Shown one piece after another: positions 63,333 to 64,000 of a stretch of DNA of 64,000 nt. The DNA is from Fulvia fulva (Eukaryota; Ascomycota; Dothideomycetes; Mycosphaerellales; Mycosphaerellaceae), in NCBI RefSeq assembly GCF_020509005.1, contig NC_063022.1, positions 2,852,001 to 2,916,000 on the forward strand. Reading direction: 5' to 3'. Under the pieces are notes generated by a model. The model ran no database searches, had not been told where the DNA came from, and saw nothing but the letters and a program-made list of their open reading frames with translations. The translations under genes were made by a program, and so were the position numbers. The stretch's first letter is position 1; each line of letters starts with the position of its first letter.

Positions 63333-64000
63333 ATAGATAGATAGATATTTTATTAAGCTATTATAGTGCCCTCTGGCCGATATAGCTATACTATCTTGTT
63401 TTTGTATATATAGAGGGGCAACTGTGTTAGTAAAACCCCTCCTCTTTTCCGCCTATCTTTCCCCCCTTATTCTCGTCTTAGATTTCCCTTATTAAGGGTA
63501 TACTAGTATTATAGGCCTACCCTAATAACTACCCTATCTATAACCCCTCTAGCTTCCGCCTCTTGTCTATCTACTCCTCCGTCTCGCTAGCTAGGCTAAA
63601 CTACTAGAGGTATCCCTACTATAATATCTACCGAGAGATTTAGTAAATATTACCTTTGTCCCTAAGAATTAACTTATAGTCTCTCCTCTCCGCTTAGTGC
63701 CTCTAATTTCCCCTACTACTCGCCTACTACGGGCATCGTAGTAGTATATGTTCTAGGTTTTACGATAGGTAGCTATACTAGTAGGCTAGGCTTTAGATAT
63801 CTAGTACGCGTCTCCTAAATAGGTAGGCCCTTAATCTAATATATTCGGACCTAATTTGGATCGCTATACTTACTTCGGCCCTTGTTAGGTCTCTATATAG
63901 CTAGTATTTATGTCTCTAGAAGGCTCGGAGTACTATCGGGCCTATTATTTTAGGGGACTTCCTTTTCTAGTCCTACTCCTATAGGTAGCTCGCTATCTAT
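63333..64000 (-). mobile_element. RIP-damaged LINE (Tad1-like), 3' part, running off the window
   Basis: On the minus strand, 63,720-63,895 reads RAEVSIAIQIRSEYIRLRAY, LFRRRVLDI and, after two former Gln or Trp codons, LEHILLRCP. This is the C-terminal zinc-knuckle region typical of fungal Tad1-type non-LTR retrotransposons (a pattern like LTGHIGLNAYL...C.CG...T..HVLL.CP). The element's 3' end points left, toward a TAGATAGATAGATA simple repeat (63334-63347) that may be its tail. Stop codons abound. The body lies beyond 64000. Confidence 0.7.
63334..63347. repeat. (TAGA/GATA)n simple repeat
   Basis: Three and a half units of GATA at the presumed 3' end of the LINE. Confidence 0.7.

Noticed and set aside
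1..64000. CRISPR arrays, operons, ribosome-binding sites or prophage features
   Set aside because: Introns, RIP and gene families show a fungal nuclear genome. No regularly spaced repeats were seen.

Overview
The window looks like nuclear DNA of a filamentous ascomycete, most likely a Dothideomycete. The evidence is short GT-AG introns (48-65 nt), fungal families (HET proteins, GH18 chitinase, GH47 mannosidase, Dal5-type and sugar-type MFS transporters, 2EXR/F-box proteins) and repeats carrying the signature of repeat-induced point mutation (RIP: CpA->TpA). The class-level placement is inference from gene content, and no species is claimed.

Layout. 1-about 20,100 is a TA-rich, CpA/TpG-poor graveyard of transposons. 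A Copia element (1-1041 and 5520-about 7140) is interrupted by a second Copia (1042-5514) with an exact 5-bp target duplication. Then come an unrecognised coding-like repeat (7440-8577; part repeated at 13869-14373), a 5'-truncated Gypsy element (8578-about 13137), a reverse-oriented Copia fragment (about 13140-13868) and two pogo/Fot1-type DNA transposons with clear terminal inverted repeats and TA target sites (14717-16582 on the minus strand; 17911-19796 on the plus strand). About 20,200-63,180 is normal-composition genic DNA. From about 63,190 a second RIP-damaged block begins, with a minus-strand LINE (Tad1-like) tail.

Intact genes in the genic block: a sugar-porter MFS transporter (21047-23200), a small predicted mitochondrial protein, a coiled-coil protein of unknown function (27542-28404), a GH47 alpha-1,2-mannosidase (35462-38596), an RMND1/DUF155 protein (42687-44081) divergent from VPS41 (44293-48318), GAR1 (52106-52815), an NSUN4-like m5C RNA methyltransferase (53234-54448), a GH18 chitinase with a large Ser/Thr-rich insertion (55166-57175), a kinase-like protein (57499-58584), a Dal5-type MFS transporter (59758-61377) and a 2EXR-like protein (61604-62278).

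Interleaved with these are many damaged accessory genes: three HET-domain genes, a BTB gene, a cupin gene, a C2H2 zinc-finger gene, a 2EXR-like gene, a 5'-less transcription-factor fragment and a short F-box gene beside the right-hand repeat. Nonsense codons and frameshifts fall in accessory and self-recognition families, while secretion, trafficking, snoRNP and mitochondrial genes are clean. That argues for real decay rather than uniformly poor sequence. I did not find a clearly new multi-gene system. The most unusual items are the nested, frame-restorable Copia pair, the HET graveyard, and the chitinase whose catalytic barrel is split by about 290 residues.
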